The notes: generated from the sequence alone by a model not told the origin. A stretch of DNA of 64,000 nucleotides from Paramagnetospirillum kuznetsovii (GCF_003284725.1 NZ_PGTO01000016.1:1-64000), one strand, 5' to 3'. Shown: positions 45,758 through 54,798, counted from the first letter of the stretch. Numbers and translations: made by a program.

Positions 45758-46951
45758 ATGGCAACGAACCCAAAGGCTGCCAAGCCGGGGGAGAAGGCTG
45801 CGAAGCCCGTCGATAAGGATGCGGCGCTCCGCAAGGAGATCATTACCACCATCAAGGGGCCCATCACCGAAAAGGTCACCAAGCTGATCCCGGCGCTGGC
45901 CGCTTTTCCCAATCCCTACAACTCGGTGCTGGCGACGCCCGATCTGCTGTATGCCTGCATGCAGTTGGTCAAGACGCGGCGCGACATGTTCGCCGAGTTC
46001 CTGGTGGACGAAGCGGGCAATCTGGTGCCCGAGGACGACAAGCCGCTGCGTTGCGGCCGCAGCGTCGATCAGATCATCTCCATGGTGGTCCGGTCCGGTG
46101 CCAAGGCCTATGCCACCAAGCGCTATGCTCCGGCGGATGCCGAAGCCGCCAAGGCCAAGGCCGCTCCGGTCAAATCCGAGCCCAAGACCATCTTGGAAAA
46201 GATATCGGCCCTGGTCTCGGGAAAATGGGGCGACATGGAAGTCCCAAAGCCGTCGCCGACCCATGCCGATACCTTCTATGACGCCATCAAGGACTACCTG
46301 GATTTCGACTGGCAGGTGCCGCTGATTCCCTGTTTCGCTGAATTGCCGGTGAAGCTGATCCGCGAGATGGGGCGTGGCGTGACAACGCTGCGCACCGCCG
46401 AGGGCATCGCCGCCCTGGCCGATATCGGCCGCCAGAGCATGGATTCCGCCAAGCGCATCCTGTCCGACGATATGATGCGCGAAATGCTCGATACCCAGCC
46501 GCTGGCCGCCAAGGGTGTCGCCTTCCTGGGCAAGGACCGCTACGACTATCTGCACGGCACCGTCTATGACAAGATGGGCGAGAAATTCTGGGAAATGTGC
46601 GTCGATTGCGAACGCCTGGAAGCCATGGAGGTCCAGAACGCCAAGGATCTGGAACAGATGGCGTCGCATCTCCACATCCTGTCGGGCGAATCCATCAACC
46701 AGTTCGTCCGCTTTTTACAGTTCAGCCAGATCCCTATCATCCTCGAAGTGGGCAGCGAGAGGCTGGGCGAGGAGAAATTCGCCGAGATCTTCGGCATTCC
46801 CGGCAATAACAAGCTGATCAAGATGTTCTGCGAGAAGATCAAGGTCGCCAAGCTGGATGCCGAGGATCCCGACGAGGATCTGCGCAAGAAGCTGCCCGAC
46901 ATCTTCAACGCCTATCTGCGCGCGCCCGCCGATTTCGAGCGGGGACTTTAG
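45758..46951 (+). CDS. Large hypothetical soluble protein linked to DUF2336
   Basis: A 397-residue protein with no signal peptide. A Lys/Ala/Pro-rich start (about 1-30) is followed by a helical domain and then a conserved-looking C-terminal half (LHGTVYDKMGEKFWEMCVDC, FLQFSQIPIILEVGSERLG). GGAGGG about 10 bases upstream supports ATG 45758; the GTG 45731 overlapping the previous stop is an alternative. I cannot name a family. Tight spacing with the DUF2336 gene suggests joint work. Confidence 0.6.
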   Translation: MATNPKAAKPGEKAAKPVDKDAALRKEIITTIKGPITEKVTKLIPALAAFPNPYNSVLATPDLLYACMQLVKTRRDMFAEFLVDEAGNLVPEDDKPLRCGRSVDQIISMVVRSGAKAYATKRYAPADAEAAKAKAAPVKSEPKTILEKISALVSGKWGDMEVPKPSPTHADTFYDAIKDYLDFDWQVPLIPCFAELPVKLIREMGRGVTTLRTAEGIAALADIGRQSMDSAKRILSDDMMREMLDTQPLAAKGVAFLGKDRYDYLHGTVYDKMGEKFWEMCVDCERLEAMEVQNAKDLEQMASHLHILSGESINQFVRFLQFSQIPIILEVGSERLGEEKFAEIFGIPGNNKLIKMFCEKIKVAKLDAEDPDEDLRKKLPDIFNAYLRAPADFERGL

Positions 46952-46978
46952 AGGCGGAAGCCGCCTACGAAATGACCC

Positions 46979-47082
46979 GTCATCCCGACGACCATCGGGA
47001 GGAGGGGTCTCGTTCTGGCAAGGCTTTTCCAATACTGAACCGCCATCTCAAGCGGAGATCCCTCGCTTTTGCTCGGGATGAC
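46979..47082. repeat. 104-bp MITE-like repeat, copy B
   Basis: Begins GTCATCCCGA and ends TCGGGATGAC, a perfect 10-bp terminal inverted repeat. Same length as, and closely similar to, copy A at 36268-36371. It lies between two convergent transcription units, a typical harmless insertion place. Confidence 0.8.
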
Positions 47083-47115
47083 AGGGAGCATCGGTTTGAA
47101 GGGCGAGCCGTATCA

Positions 47116-47478
47116 TTAGGGGCACGCCACCAGCCGCGCCGTTTCCCCGGCCATGAGCCCGCGCAACGCGCGGCATGACCCGTCGGCGCAAAGCCGCCAA
47201 TCGGCGGTGAAGTCCGACAGGGCCAGCAGGATCTCGCTTTGCTCGACCTTGGGGGACCAGACCCAGCGGTTCCCATGCCGGTGGGCCTCGGGCGGCGGTT
47301 CCATGCCCGCGCCTGATCCCATGACCGAGGCTTGTTCAAGCCGCAGCATGCCGCCTTCGATCCGCCAGTCCTCGCGCCACTCCACCTTCTCGACGGAGTG
47401 GTTCCACGCCAGTTGAAACGAGTCCGAGGCCGTCAGAACCGCCAAGCCGCCCGCCAGGATGGCGCACAGGCCGCTCAC
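47116..47478 (-). CDS. DUF1850 protein associated with TRAP transporters
   Basis: A 120-residue protein with a hydrophobic N-terminus (LCAILAGGLAVLTASDS). The DUF1850 core has FQLAWNHSVEKVEWREDW and GSGAGMEPPPEAHR. DUF1850 proteins usually sit after fused TRAP permeases of the TAXI class, exactly as here. The GTG start overlaps the permease TGA (GTGA). Role unknown; a periplasmic or membrane accessory of the transporter is inferred. Confidence 0.8.
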   Translation of the reverse strand: MSGLCAILAGGLAVLTASDSFQLAWNHSVEKVEWREDWRIEGGMLRLEQASVMGSGAGMEPPPEAHRHGNRWVWSPKVEQSEILLALSDFTADWRLCADGSCRALRGLMAGETARLVACP

Positions 47479-49520
47479 GCCGCCTTGGTCCGCCACCAAT
47501 GCCAGGCGGCAAATGCCGCCGCCAGGGCGAATCCCAACTCGTCGGTCCAGGGGATTGCCGCCACCAGAAGGAAGGCCGCCGTCACGGCGATGGCGCGCTC
47601 CCATAGGGCAAGACGCTCCCGCAGGAATCCGATGGTGGCGGCGCCCCACAGCCCGATGGCGACCAGCGCCTTGACCACCATATAGGCGGTGTCGCCAAGG
47701 CTGCCGGTGACCATCATCAGCGAGGGGTCGTAGACGGCCATGAACGGCACCACGAAGCCTGCCATGGCGACTCGCACCGCCCACCAGCCGGTGGTGAAGA
47801 ACTGGGCGCGGGCGATGGAGGCGGCGGCGAAGGCGGCAAGGCCGACCGGCGGCGTCAGATCGGCCAGGATGCCGAAATAGAACACATACATATGCGACAC
47901 CACCAGCGGCACGCCCATCTTCAACAGCATGGGGGCCACCAGCGACGAGGTGATGATATAGGTGGGGATGGTGGGAATGCCCATCCCCAGGATCAGCGAG
48001 GCGATCATGGTCAAGATCAAGGTCAGGAACAGCGAGCCGCCCGACAGGCTGACCAGCCCCTGGGTGAAGCTTCCGGCGATGCCGGTCAGCGTCATGGTGC
48101 CGATGATGGTGCCGACCAGGGCGCAGGCGACGCCCACCGGAACGGCGCTGCGGGCACCTTCCACCAGCCCGCGCACGGTCATTCCCACCGTCTCGCGGCC
48201 GCCCTTGACGAAGAAGTTGACGGCGACCAGCAGGGCGACGGTGAGCACCACCGCGTTGATGCCCTGCTTGAAGAACATGGAACAGGCAACGCCCAGTACG
48301 CCCCAGAAGATGAAGCGACCGGCCATGCCGCCGATATTGGCCGCCACCGAGCTGCCCAGGATGACGATGGCGGTCAGCGCCAAGCCGACGGTGCCCGAAT
48401 ACATGGGCGTGAACCCGGCCAGCAGCAGATAGACCAGCGCCGCCATGGGCACCACCAGATACCACTGGCGCTTCAGGGCGGCCGTCGCGCTGGGGCATTG
48501 GTCCTTGGGAATGCCGTGCAGTCCGGCGATGCCCGCTTCCAGATGGACCATCCAGATGGCCGATGCATAGTAGAGCAGGGCAGGGATGGCGGCGGCCTTG
48601 CAGACCTCGGCATAGGAGATGTTCAGAGTCTCGGCCATGATGAAGGCGACGGCGCCCATGACCGGCGGCATGATCTGGCCGCCCATGCTGGCGGTGGCCT
48701 CCACCGCGCCCGCGAATTCGGCGCGATAGCCGAAACGCTTCATCAATGGAATGGTCAATTGGCCGGTGGTCACCACATTGGCGATGCCCGATCCGTTGAT
48801 GGTGCCCATCAGGCCCGAGGTGATCACCGCCACCTTGGCGGGGCCGCCCTTGGTATGGCCGACGGTGCCCAGCGCCACGTCGGTGAAGAGCCGGATCATA
48901 CCCGCCTGTTCCAGGAAGCTGCCGAACAGGATGAACAGGAAGATATAGGTGGCCGAGACATAGCACGGGATGCCGTAAATGCCCTCGGTCCCCAGGAAGT
49001 ACTGGTTGATGATCTGATCGAAGCCGAAGCCCCGGTGGTTCAGCGGGGCGGGCAGGTATTGCCCCAGCATGGCATAGAGCACGAAGCCGCCGCACAGCAG
49101 CGGCAGGGCAAGGCCCATCAGGCGCCGCGCCGCCTCGAAGACCAGGGCGATGACGACGGCGCCGACCACCAGATCGGCGGTCGAGGGATCGCCCGAGCGC
49201 TGAACCAGATCGCCCTCGAACATCAGGTGATAGAGCGAAGTGGCGGCCGCCGTGGCGCCCAGCAGCCAGCTCCAGGCTGCCTTCAACGGCTGGTCGCGTT
49301 CCTTGGCGGCATAAAGCGCGAAGACCATCAGAACCAGGAAGCCCACATGGATGGAGCGCACCGGCAGGCTCGACAGCGGCGCATAGGCCGCCGTGATGAT
49401 CTGGAAGGTGGAGAAGACGATGGCGATCCAGAACATGGCCCGGCTTTCCACGCCGTGCCCAAAGACTTCGCCCTTGGTGTCGATCTCAGCCGCATCGATG
49501 ACGTCGTCGGTGCTGTTCAC
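47475..49520 (-). CDS. TRAP transporter fused permease (TAXI class, DctQM fusion)
   Basis: A 681-residue inner membrane protein with about 15-18 hydrophobic helices. The N-terminal quarter corresponds to the small DctQ-like unit, the rest to DctM. Seen: GTINGSGIANVVTTGQLTIP, EATASMGGQIMPPVMGAVAF and LGMGIPTIPTYI, all typical of 4TM/12TM fused permeases. It transports an organic anion with Na+ or H+; the substrate is not readable. Genes before (binding protein) and after (DUF1850) complete the set. Confidence 0.9.
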   Translation of the reverse strand: MNSTDDVIDAAEIDTKGEVFGHGVESRAMFWIAIVFSTFQIITAAYAPLSSLPVRSIHVGFLVLMVFALYAAKERDQPLKAAWSWLLGATAAATSLYHLMFEGDLVQRSGDPSTADLVVGAVVIALVFEAARRLMGLALPLLCGGFVLYAMLGQYLPAPLNHRGFGFDQIINQYFLGTEGIYGIPCYVSATYIFLFILFGSFLEQAGMIRLFTDVALGTVGHTKGGPAKVAVITSGLMGTINGSGIANVVTTGQLTIPLMKRFGYRAEFAGAVEATASMGGQIMPPVMGAVAFIMAETLNISYAEVCKAAAIPALLYYASAIWMVHLEAGIAGLHGIPKDQCPSATAALKRQWYLVVPMAALVYLLLAGFTPMYSGTVGLALTAIVILGSSVAANIGGMAGRFIFWGVLGVACSMFFKQGINAVVLTVALLVAVNFFVKGGRETVGMTVRGLVEGARSAVPVGVACALVGTIIGTMTLTGIAGSFTQGLVSLSGGSLFLTLILTMIASLILGMGIPTIPTYIITSSLVAPMLLKMGVPLVVSHMYVFYFGILADLTPPVGLAAFAAASIARAQFFTTGWWAVRVAMAGFVVPFMAVYDPSLMMVTGSLGDTAYMVVKALVAIGLWGAATIGFLRERLALWERAIAVTAAFLLVAAIPWTDELGFALAAAFAAWHWWRTKAA

Positions 49521-49550
49521 GTCGCCCTCTCCCCCTGTCCGCTGCTTGGC

Positions 49551-50486
49551 CTACTTCAACAGTCCCGCCTCGCGGTAGTACTTTGCCGCGCCCGGATGGA
49601 GCGGAATGGGCGACTTGGCGGCCTGATCGGGTATGATTTCGCGGGCCGCCGCATGGGCCGACTGCAATTCCGCCATGTTGGCGAACATGGATTTGGTCAT
49701 GGCATAGACCACGGCGTCAGGAACGCCCTCGTGGGTGACCAGGAAATTGCGCACGGCGGCGGTGGGCACGTCGGCGGTCTGGCCGCGATAGGTATTGGCG
49801 GGAACCACCGAGGCGATATAGGCGGGATCGCCCGTCTTGGCGATGGTGTCGGCGGGGATGGGAACGATGACGATGTCCTCGCCGCTGGCGAGGTCGCGCA
49901 GCGAGGAAACGCCGAGACCGGCCGATTGCAAGGTGGCGTCCAACTGCTTGTTCTTCAACAGTTCCACCGATTCGCCGAAGGGCAGGTACTGCACCTTCAT
50001 GTCGGCATAGCTCATGCCGGCCGCCTTGAAGATGGCGCGTGCGTTCAGTTCGGTCCCCGATTTCGGGGCGCCGACCGACACCCGCTTGCCCTTGAGATCG
50101 GCCAGGGTCTTGATGCCGGAATCGGCGGTGGCGACGATTTGGATGTAATTGGGATAGATGGCCGCCATGGTCCGCAGCTTCTTCAGCGGTGTCTTGTAGC
50201 CCGCTTCCTCGACGCCCTCCCAGGCCTGGGTCAGGGAATCGCCCAAGGTGAAGGCCAGTTCACCACGACCGGCTTGAAGCAGGTTGAGATTCTCCACCGA
50301 GGCCTTGGTGGCTTGGACCGTGACGCGGGCATCGGGAATGGCCTTGCCGTAGATGGACGACAGGGCATTGCCCATGGGGTAGTAGACGCCGCTGGTACCG
50401 CCGGTCAGGATGTTGACGAACTGCTCGGCTTTGGCGGGCAGTACGACGGAGACGGCGAGAATCGCCGCGAGTGCGAACCTGTTCAT
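49551..50486 (-). CDS. TAXI-family TRAP transporter solute-binding protein
   Basis: A 311-residue periplasmic protein. Signal peptide about 1-20 (LAAILAVSVVLPAKAEQ). The TAXI signature FVNILTGGTSGVYYPMGNAL follows at once, with VQATKASVENLNLLQAGRGE and LKGKRVSVGAPKSGTELNAR further on. It captures the ligand for the fused permease encoded 30 bp downstream. GGGAGG upstream supports ATG 50486. Confidence 0.9.
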   Translation of the reverse strand: MNRFALAAILAVSVVLPAKAEQFVNILTGGTSGVYYPMGNALSSIYGKAIPDARVTVQATKASVENLNLLQAGRGELAFTLGDSLTQAWEGVEEAGYKTPLKKLRTMAAIYPNYIQIVATADSGIKTLADLKGKRVSVGAPKSGTELNARAIFKAAGMSYADMKVQYLPFGESVELLKNKQLDATLQSAGLGVSSLRDLASGEDIVIVPIPADTIAKTGDPAYIASVVPANTYRGQTADVPTAAVRNFLVTHEGVPDAVVYAMTKSMFANMAELQSAHAAAREIIPDQAAKSPIPLHPGAAKYYREAGLLK

Positions 50487-50528
50487 GTATCCTCCCAAGG
50501 ATAGTGTCCTTCTTTAGAAGGGTTTGGT

Positions 50529-51521
50529 ATGACCATAACGCAAGCCCATCCGATTGACCAGCCGACGCGAACGCTTGTTCGATTCATCGCGTCGGCTCTG
50601 TTGTGCCTGTTTCCCCTTGCCCTCGCGGCGGCGGAGCCTCCGCCCGCTCCCGGTCTGACAAGCGCGTCGCCCCTGGCGGGACGAATCTGGCTGCCCAAGG
50701 AACGTCGCATGGTCAGCGCCGAGGAACTGGCCGCCAAGGCGTTGTCGGCGGGAATCGTGGCCTTGGGGGAAAGCCACGACAATCCCGACCACCATGCCCT
50801 TCAGGCCTGGGTGGTCCGCCGCCTCGTCGCCGCCGGACGGCGCCCCGTCGCCGCCTTCGAAATGGTCGATACCGACCGGCAGGGTGATCTGGACGCCAAT
50901 TCCGGAGACTTGGCGGTGCTGGGTACAGCCCTGGATTGGGAAAAGCGCGGCTGGCCCGACTGGTCGCTCTATCGGCCCATCGCCGAGGCGATCCTGGGCG
51001 GTGGTGGCGGTCTGGTGGCGGCTAATCTGCCGCTGGCGACCACCCGCGACATCGCCAAGGGCAAGGACAGTGCCGACACCAGGGCGCGCTACGGCCTCGA
51101 CGAGGCTCCCTCCGCCGCCGTCCAGGCGGCCATGGCCAAGGAGATTCGCGACGGCCATTGCAACCTGCTGCCCGAGGATTCCGTGGCCCCCATGGTCAGG
51201 GTGCAGCGGGCCCGCGACGCCGCCCTGGCAGAGGCGGTCGCCATGCAGGCCACAAGGCCCGAGGTGGGGCCGGTGGTGCTGATCGCGGGGTCCGGCCATG
51301 TTCGGTCCGATCGGGGGGCTCCGGCGCGGCTGCGCGACATGGTTCCCAGTATTCGGATTCTGGCGGTGGCGTTCCTGGAGGTGGACGACACGGAGACCGA
51401 CGCGGCGGCGGCGTCCCGCTTCGACGGACAAGCCGCGCCGTTCGACGCGGTCTGGTTCACCGGCAAGGCCGCGCGCGAGGAGCCTTGCGCCCAGATGGAA
51501 AAGCATCTGCGAAAGAAATGA
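50529..51521 (+). CDS. ChaN-like haem-binding/uptake protein (DUF399)
   Basis: A 330-residue exported protein with a membrane-spanning signal region at about 17-37 (ALLCLFPLALAAAEPP). The ChaN/DUF399 domain starts with IVALGESHDNPDHHALQ and includes PVAAFEMVDTDRQ and VLIAGSGHVRSDRGAP. ChaN proteins bind haem iron and are linked to iron uptake; that is family knowledge. It is divergent from the TAXI TRAP operon and convergent with dctM, so functionally it stands alone. Confidence 0.85.
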   Translation: MTITQAHPIDQPTRTLVRFIASALLCLFPLALAAAEPPPAPGLTSASPLAGRIWLPKERRMVSAEELAAKALSAGIVALGESHDNPDHHALQAWVVRRLVAAGRRPVAAFEMVDTDRQGDLDANSGDLAVLGTALDWEKRGWPDWSLYRPIAEAILGGGGGLVAANLPLATTRDIAKGKDSADTRARYGLDEAPSAAVQAAMAKEIRDGHCNLLPEDSVAPMVRVQRARDAALAEAVAMQATRPEVGPVVLIAGSGHVRSDRGAPARLRDMVPSIRILAVAFLEVDDTETDAAAASRFDGQAAPFDAVWFTGKAAREEPCAQMEKHLRKK

Positions 51522-51541
51522 CCCCCGGCCGAAGCCGGGGG
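51522..51541. terminator. Hairpin between converging chaN-like gene and dctM
   Basis: CCCCCGGC at 51522-51529 pairs perfectly with GCCGGGGG at 51534-51541 over a four-base CGAA loop. It begins one base after the stop of the chaN-like gene. There is no U-run, so termination strength is uncertain. Confidence 0.5.
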
Positions 51542-51548
51542 GCAAGCG

Positions 51549-52832
51549 CTACATCACGCCCAGGGTCTTGGGCAGCCAGATGGAGATGATGGGGATATAG
51601 GTGATCATCAACAAGAAGCCCAGCATGGCCAGCAGCCATGGCCAGACCGCCATGGTCAATTCCGTGATGCCCATCTTGGTGATGCCGGACGCCACATAGA
51701 GATTAAGGCCGACCGGCGGGTGGCACATGCCCACTTCCATGTTGACCACGATCAGGATGCCGAAATGCACCGGGTCGATCCCCAGCTTCATGGCCACCGG
51801 GAACAGGATGGGGGCCATGATCAGGACGATGGAGCTGGGCTCCATGAAATTGCCCGCCATCAACAGCAGCACATTGACCACCAGCAGGAAGGCGACGATT
51901 CCGAGATCCTTGCCGACGATCCAATCGGCGATGGCGTGGGGAATGTTCTCGTTGGCCAGCACGAAGGAAAACAGCACGGCGTTGGTGATGATGTAGAGCA
52001 GCATGGCCGACATGGAGGCCGAGGACAGCAAAATCTTGGGCACGCCCTTCAGCGGCATGTCCTTGTAGACGAAGACCGCGATGAAGAAGGCGTAGACCGC
52101 GCTCATGGCGGCGGCTTCGGTGGGGGTGAAGATGCCGCTATAGATGCCGCCGATGACGATGATGATCAGCGCCAGTCCCCAGATGGCCTCGCGGAAGGTG
52201 CGGATGCGCTCCGTCCAACTGGCGGGCTTCAGACGTGGATAGTCATTGCGCCAGGCAAGGTACCAGGTCACGGCGCCGAGCACGGTGGCCAGCATCAGGC
52301 CGGGAATGATTCCGGCGATGAACAGGGCGCCCACCGAGGTGTTGGTGGCCACCGCATACATGACCATCACCAGCGAGGGTGGGATCAGGATACCCAGGGC
52401 GCCCGAGGTGGTGATGACTCCGGCGCCGAACCGGTTGGGGAAGCCCTGGCGGACCATGGCGGGCAGGATGATGGAGCCGATGGCCACCACCGTCGCCGGA
52501 CTCGATCCCGAGACGGCGGCGAACAGGGCGCAGGCCATGACGCCCGCCAAGCCAAGGCCGCCGTGCCAATGTCCCACCATGGCGGAGGCGAAATTGATCA
52601 TACGCCGCGCCACGCCGCCATGGGTCAGGAAGTTGCCGGCCAGGATGAAGAACGGGATCGCCATGATCTCGAACTTCTCGATGCCGGTGAACAGCTTCAA
52701 GGCCACGGATTCGATGGGAACCTGGGTCATGGTGAACAAGAAGGTCAGCACCGTCAGGCCCAGCGAGATGGAAATGGGCATGCCGGTCAGCATCAGCACC
52801 GTCAGCAAGCCGAAGATGATGGCGGCGTTCAT
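51549..52832 (-). CDS. dctM: TRAP transporter large permease DctM
   Basis: A 427-residue membrane protein with about 12 helices. Signature segments: GGVARRMINFASAMVGHWHG, AAVSGSSPATVVAIGSI and ITTSGALGILIPPSLVMVMY. This is the DctM family of Na+-linked C4-dicarboxylate and related organic acid transporters. It overlaps dctQ by 4 bases and is third in the dctP-dctQ-dctM transcript. Confidence 0.95.
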   Translation of the reverse strand: MNAAIIFGLLTVLMLTGMPISISLGLTVLTFLFTMTQVPIESVALKLFTGIEKFEIMAIPFFILAGNFLTHGGVARRMINFASAMVGHWHGGLGLAGVMACALFAAVSGSSPATVVAIGSIILPAMVRQGFPNRFGAGVITTSGALGILIPPSLVMVMYAVATNTSVGALFIAGIIPGLMLATVLGAVTWYLAWRNDYPRLKPASWTERIRTFREAIWGLALIIIVIGGIYSGIFTPTEAAAMSAVYAFFIAVFVYKDMPLKGVPKILLSSASMSAMLLYIITNAVLFSFVLANENIPHAIADWIVGKDLGIVAFLLVVNVLLLMAGNFMEPSSIVLIMAPILFPVAMKLGIDPVHFGILIVVNMEVGMCHPPVGLNLYVASGITKMGITELTMAVWPWLLAMLGFLLMITYIPIISIWLPKTLGVM

Positions 52833-53605
52833 TTGCAGTCCTCCCCGGATTTGGCGGAGGCGTCGCCGCCTTCCATGGGGCGGCGGCTCTTACCCGCCCT
52901 GGCGCCGTCACCCTCTCCCAGCGATGGATCGCCGCCCTCGTCGGTCAAGCCTCTGGGGTGCAGGTTGTCGGCCATCTCGAACCAGTTGATATCCTGGGCG
53001 GCGCGCTGGGGATCGTCGTGATCCTCCTCCAGCCCCTCCACATGACCGTGGTCATGGTGGGGCAACTCGCCGGTGCGCACGAAGGCGACGCAGACCTGGA
53101 GAAAGCGAAAGCACATCAGGGCGGAACCCAGCGGAATGGCGGAATAGACGATCCAGGTGGGGGCTTCCATGTCCGGCGTGATGGGGCCTTCATACAGATC
53201 ACCGATGGGCAGCCCAAAGGCTTTGACGAAGGCGTAATGGGCGCCGTTTTCCCACACGAAGGATCCGCCCATGGTGGCGACGATTCCGGTAAAGAGCGCC
53301 CCAGCCAGCAGGCCGAAGACGATGAACTTGAATCGCCAGGGAGTGGACAGCCGGTTGATGACCACGTCGACGCCCACATGGATGCCGGTGCGCACGCCGT
53401 AGGCGGCGCCGAATTTGGCCATCCATACGAACATGATGATGCACAGTTCCTGCGCCCAGGAAAAATCCCAGTGTCCGACCAAGGGGTAAAGGAGGGATGT
53501 GCCCGCGGCGTAGCGTTGCAGGACGGCCACGAAGATGATGGCCGTCGCCGTCGCCATGAGGAAGGCGATCAACCATTCCTCGAGGTGATCGAGAACTTTC
53601 AGCAC
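52829..53605 (-). CDS. dctQ: TRAP transporter small permease DctQ
   Basis: A 258-residue membrane protein with four helices in about residues 10-190 and DctQ motifs (WAQELCIIMFVWMAKFGAAY, then HVGVDVVINRL). An unusually long polar C-terminal tail of about 60 residues (GHVEGLEEDHDDPQ and onwards) extends into the cytosol or periplasm. The start is GTG with GGGAGG about six bases upstream. It overlaps dctM. Confidence 0.9.
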   Translation of the reverse strand: MLKVLDHLEEWLIAFLMATATAIIFVAVLQRYAAGTSLLYPLVGHWDFSWAQELCIIMFVWMAKFGAAYGVRTGIHVGVDVVINRLSTPWRFKFIVFGLLAGALFTGIVATMGGSFVWENGAHYAFVKAFGLPIGDLYEGPITPDMEAPTWIVYSAIPLGSALMCFRFLQVCVAFVRTGELPHHDHGHVEGLEEDHDDPQRAAQDINWFEMADNLHPRGLTDEGGDPSLGEGDGARAGKSRRPMEGGDASAKSGEDCK

Positions 53606-53646
53606 GGGCCCCTCCCAAGGCGAGTGGACTGAACATGACCGGCGGG

Positions 53647-53668
53647 AAGCGGCCCTTTCGGGCCGCTT
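53647..53668. promoter_or_regulatory. Stem-loop between dctP and dctQ
   Basis: AAGCGGCCC at 53647-53655 pairs perfectly with GGGCCGCTT at 53660-53668 over a four-base loop. It lies just after the dctP stop on the minus strand. Such hairpins often let the binding protein be made in excess over the permease by partial termination or mRNA protection. Confidence 0.55.
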
Positions 53669-53675
53669 CTTCTCG

Positions 53676-54689
53676 TCAGTTCTTGAAGCCCAGCTTGGCG
53701 GCTTCCTTGTAGAAGGCGTCGATCAGCTCCTTGCCGACCCGCTTTTCCATGTCGGCATGGACCGGCAGCATGGCCTTGCGCCACGCCGCCGCCTCGTCGG
53801 CGGTCAGGGTGTAGAACTCGGTCTTGCCAGAGGCCTGCATGGCCTTCAAGGCGTCGTCGTTCTCGGTCTGGGCGATGGCGTTGGCGAAGCGGGAGGCTTC
53901 GTTCATGGCCCCTTCCAGGGTGGCGCGGATATCCGACGGCAATCCTTCCCAGAACTTCTTGTTCACGATCACCGCATAGCCGAGATAGCCATGGTTGGAG
54001 ATGGTGGCGTATTTCTGCACTTCGTGCATCTTCTGGGTGAACATGTTCGACGGCGGGTTCTCGGTGCCGTCGACCACGCCGGTCTGCAGGGCCTGATAGA
54101 CCTCGGAGAAGGCCATCACCTGCGGCAGGGCGCCCAGCGAACGCATTTCGGCATCCAGAACCTTGGAGGACTGGATGCGCATCTTGACGCCCTTGAAGTC
54201 GTCGGGCTTCTTCAGCGGCTTGTTGGCGCTCATGATCTTGAAGCCGTTGTCCCAATAGGCCAGGCCGATGATGCCCTTGCCTTCCAGCTTTTTCAGCAGG
54301 CTAAGGCCCAGCGGGCCTTCGGTGACGGCGCGCAGCACGTCCTTGGACGGGAAGATATAGGGCAGGTCGAAGACCTCGAATTCCTTGACGCCCAGCGGGC
54401 CGAACTTGGCCAGGGACGGGGCCAGCATCTGGACGGCGCCCAGTTGCAGGGCCTCCATCTCTTCCTTGTCCTTGTAAAGCTGGCTATTGGGATAGACCTC
54501 GACCTTGACGCGGCCCTTGGTCCGTTCCTCGGCCAATTTCCTGAAGAACTCGGCGGCCTTGCCCTTGGGGGTGTCGGGGGCCACCACGTGGCTGAACTTG
54601 ATGACGATGGGCGGGGCCTGCTGTGCCATGGCCGTGCCGCTTAACATGAGGGCGGCGGTAAGGCAGGCAAGGAAAGTGCTTCGCTTCAT
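53676..54689 (-). CDS. dctP: TRAP transporter solute-binding protein DctP
   Basis: A 337-residue periplasmic protein. Signal peptide about 1-22 (LTAALMLSGTAMAQQ). DctP-type features: IVIKFSHVVAPDTPKGKAA, VEVYPNSQLYKDKEEMEALQ, the conserved Arg in KGVKMRIQSS and QTGVVDGTENPPSN. Likely ligands are C4-dicarboxylates or similar acids. GGGAGGAG upstream of ATG 54689. Divergent from the sensor kinase gene, which suggests control by that kinase. Confidence 0.95.
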   Translation of the reverse strand: MKRSTFLACLTAALMLSGTAMAQQAPPIVIKFSHVVAPDTPKGKAAEFFRKLAEERTKGRVKVEVYPNSQLYKDKEEMEALQLGAVQMLAPSLAKFGPLGVKEFEVFDLPYIFPSKDVLRAVTEGPLGLSLLKKLEGKGIIGLAYWDNGFKIMSANKPLKKPDDFKGVKMRIQSSKVLDAEMRSLGALPQVMAFSEVYQALQTGVVDGTENPPSNMFTQKMHEVQKYATISNHGYLGYAVIVNKKFWEGLPSDIRATLEGAMNEASRFANAIAQTENDDALKAMQASGKTEFYTLTADEAAAWRKAMLPVHADMEKRVGKELIDAFYKEAAKLGFKN

Positions 54690-54737
54690 TGTGGACTCCT
54701 CCCAGATTATCCAGTTTGGCTTATTTTCCCCAACTAT

Positions 54738-54752
54738 ATATGATTCTCATAT
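54738..54752. promoter_or_regulatory. Palindrome in the dctP/sensor kinase divergent promoter region
   Basis: ATATGA-TTC-TCATAT is a perfect 6-bp inverted repeat in the 109-bp divergent region. An outer pair CCCCAA (54728-54733) and TTGGGG (54761-54766) encloses it. It is a plausible binding site for one of the FixJ-type regulators encoded downstream. Confidence 0.4.
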
Positions 54753-54798
54753 CGTCGCCATTGGGGCTTTTGGCTAGGGGCGCGCAGATGGGATTTCG

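Noticed and set aside
47892-50504. Plus-strand open frame of 870 codons antisense to the TAXI TRAP genes
   Set aside because: The translation is rich in His, Asp, Gln and Gly repeats typical of antisense frames in high-GC DNA. The minus-strand genes have clear membrane helices and family motifs.
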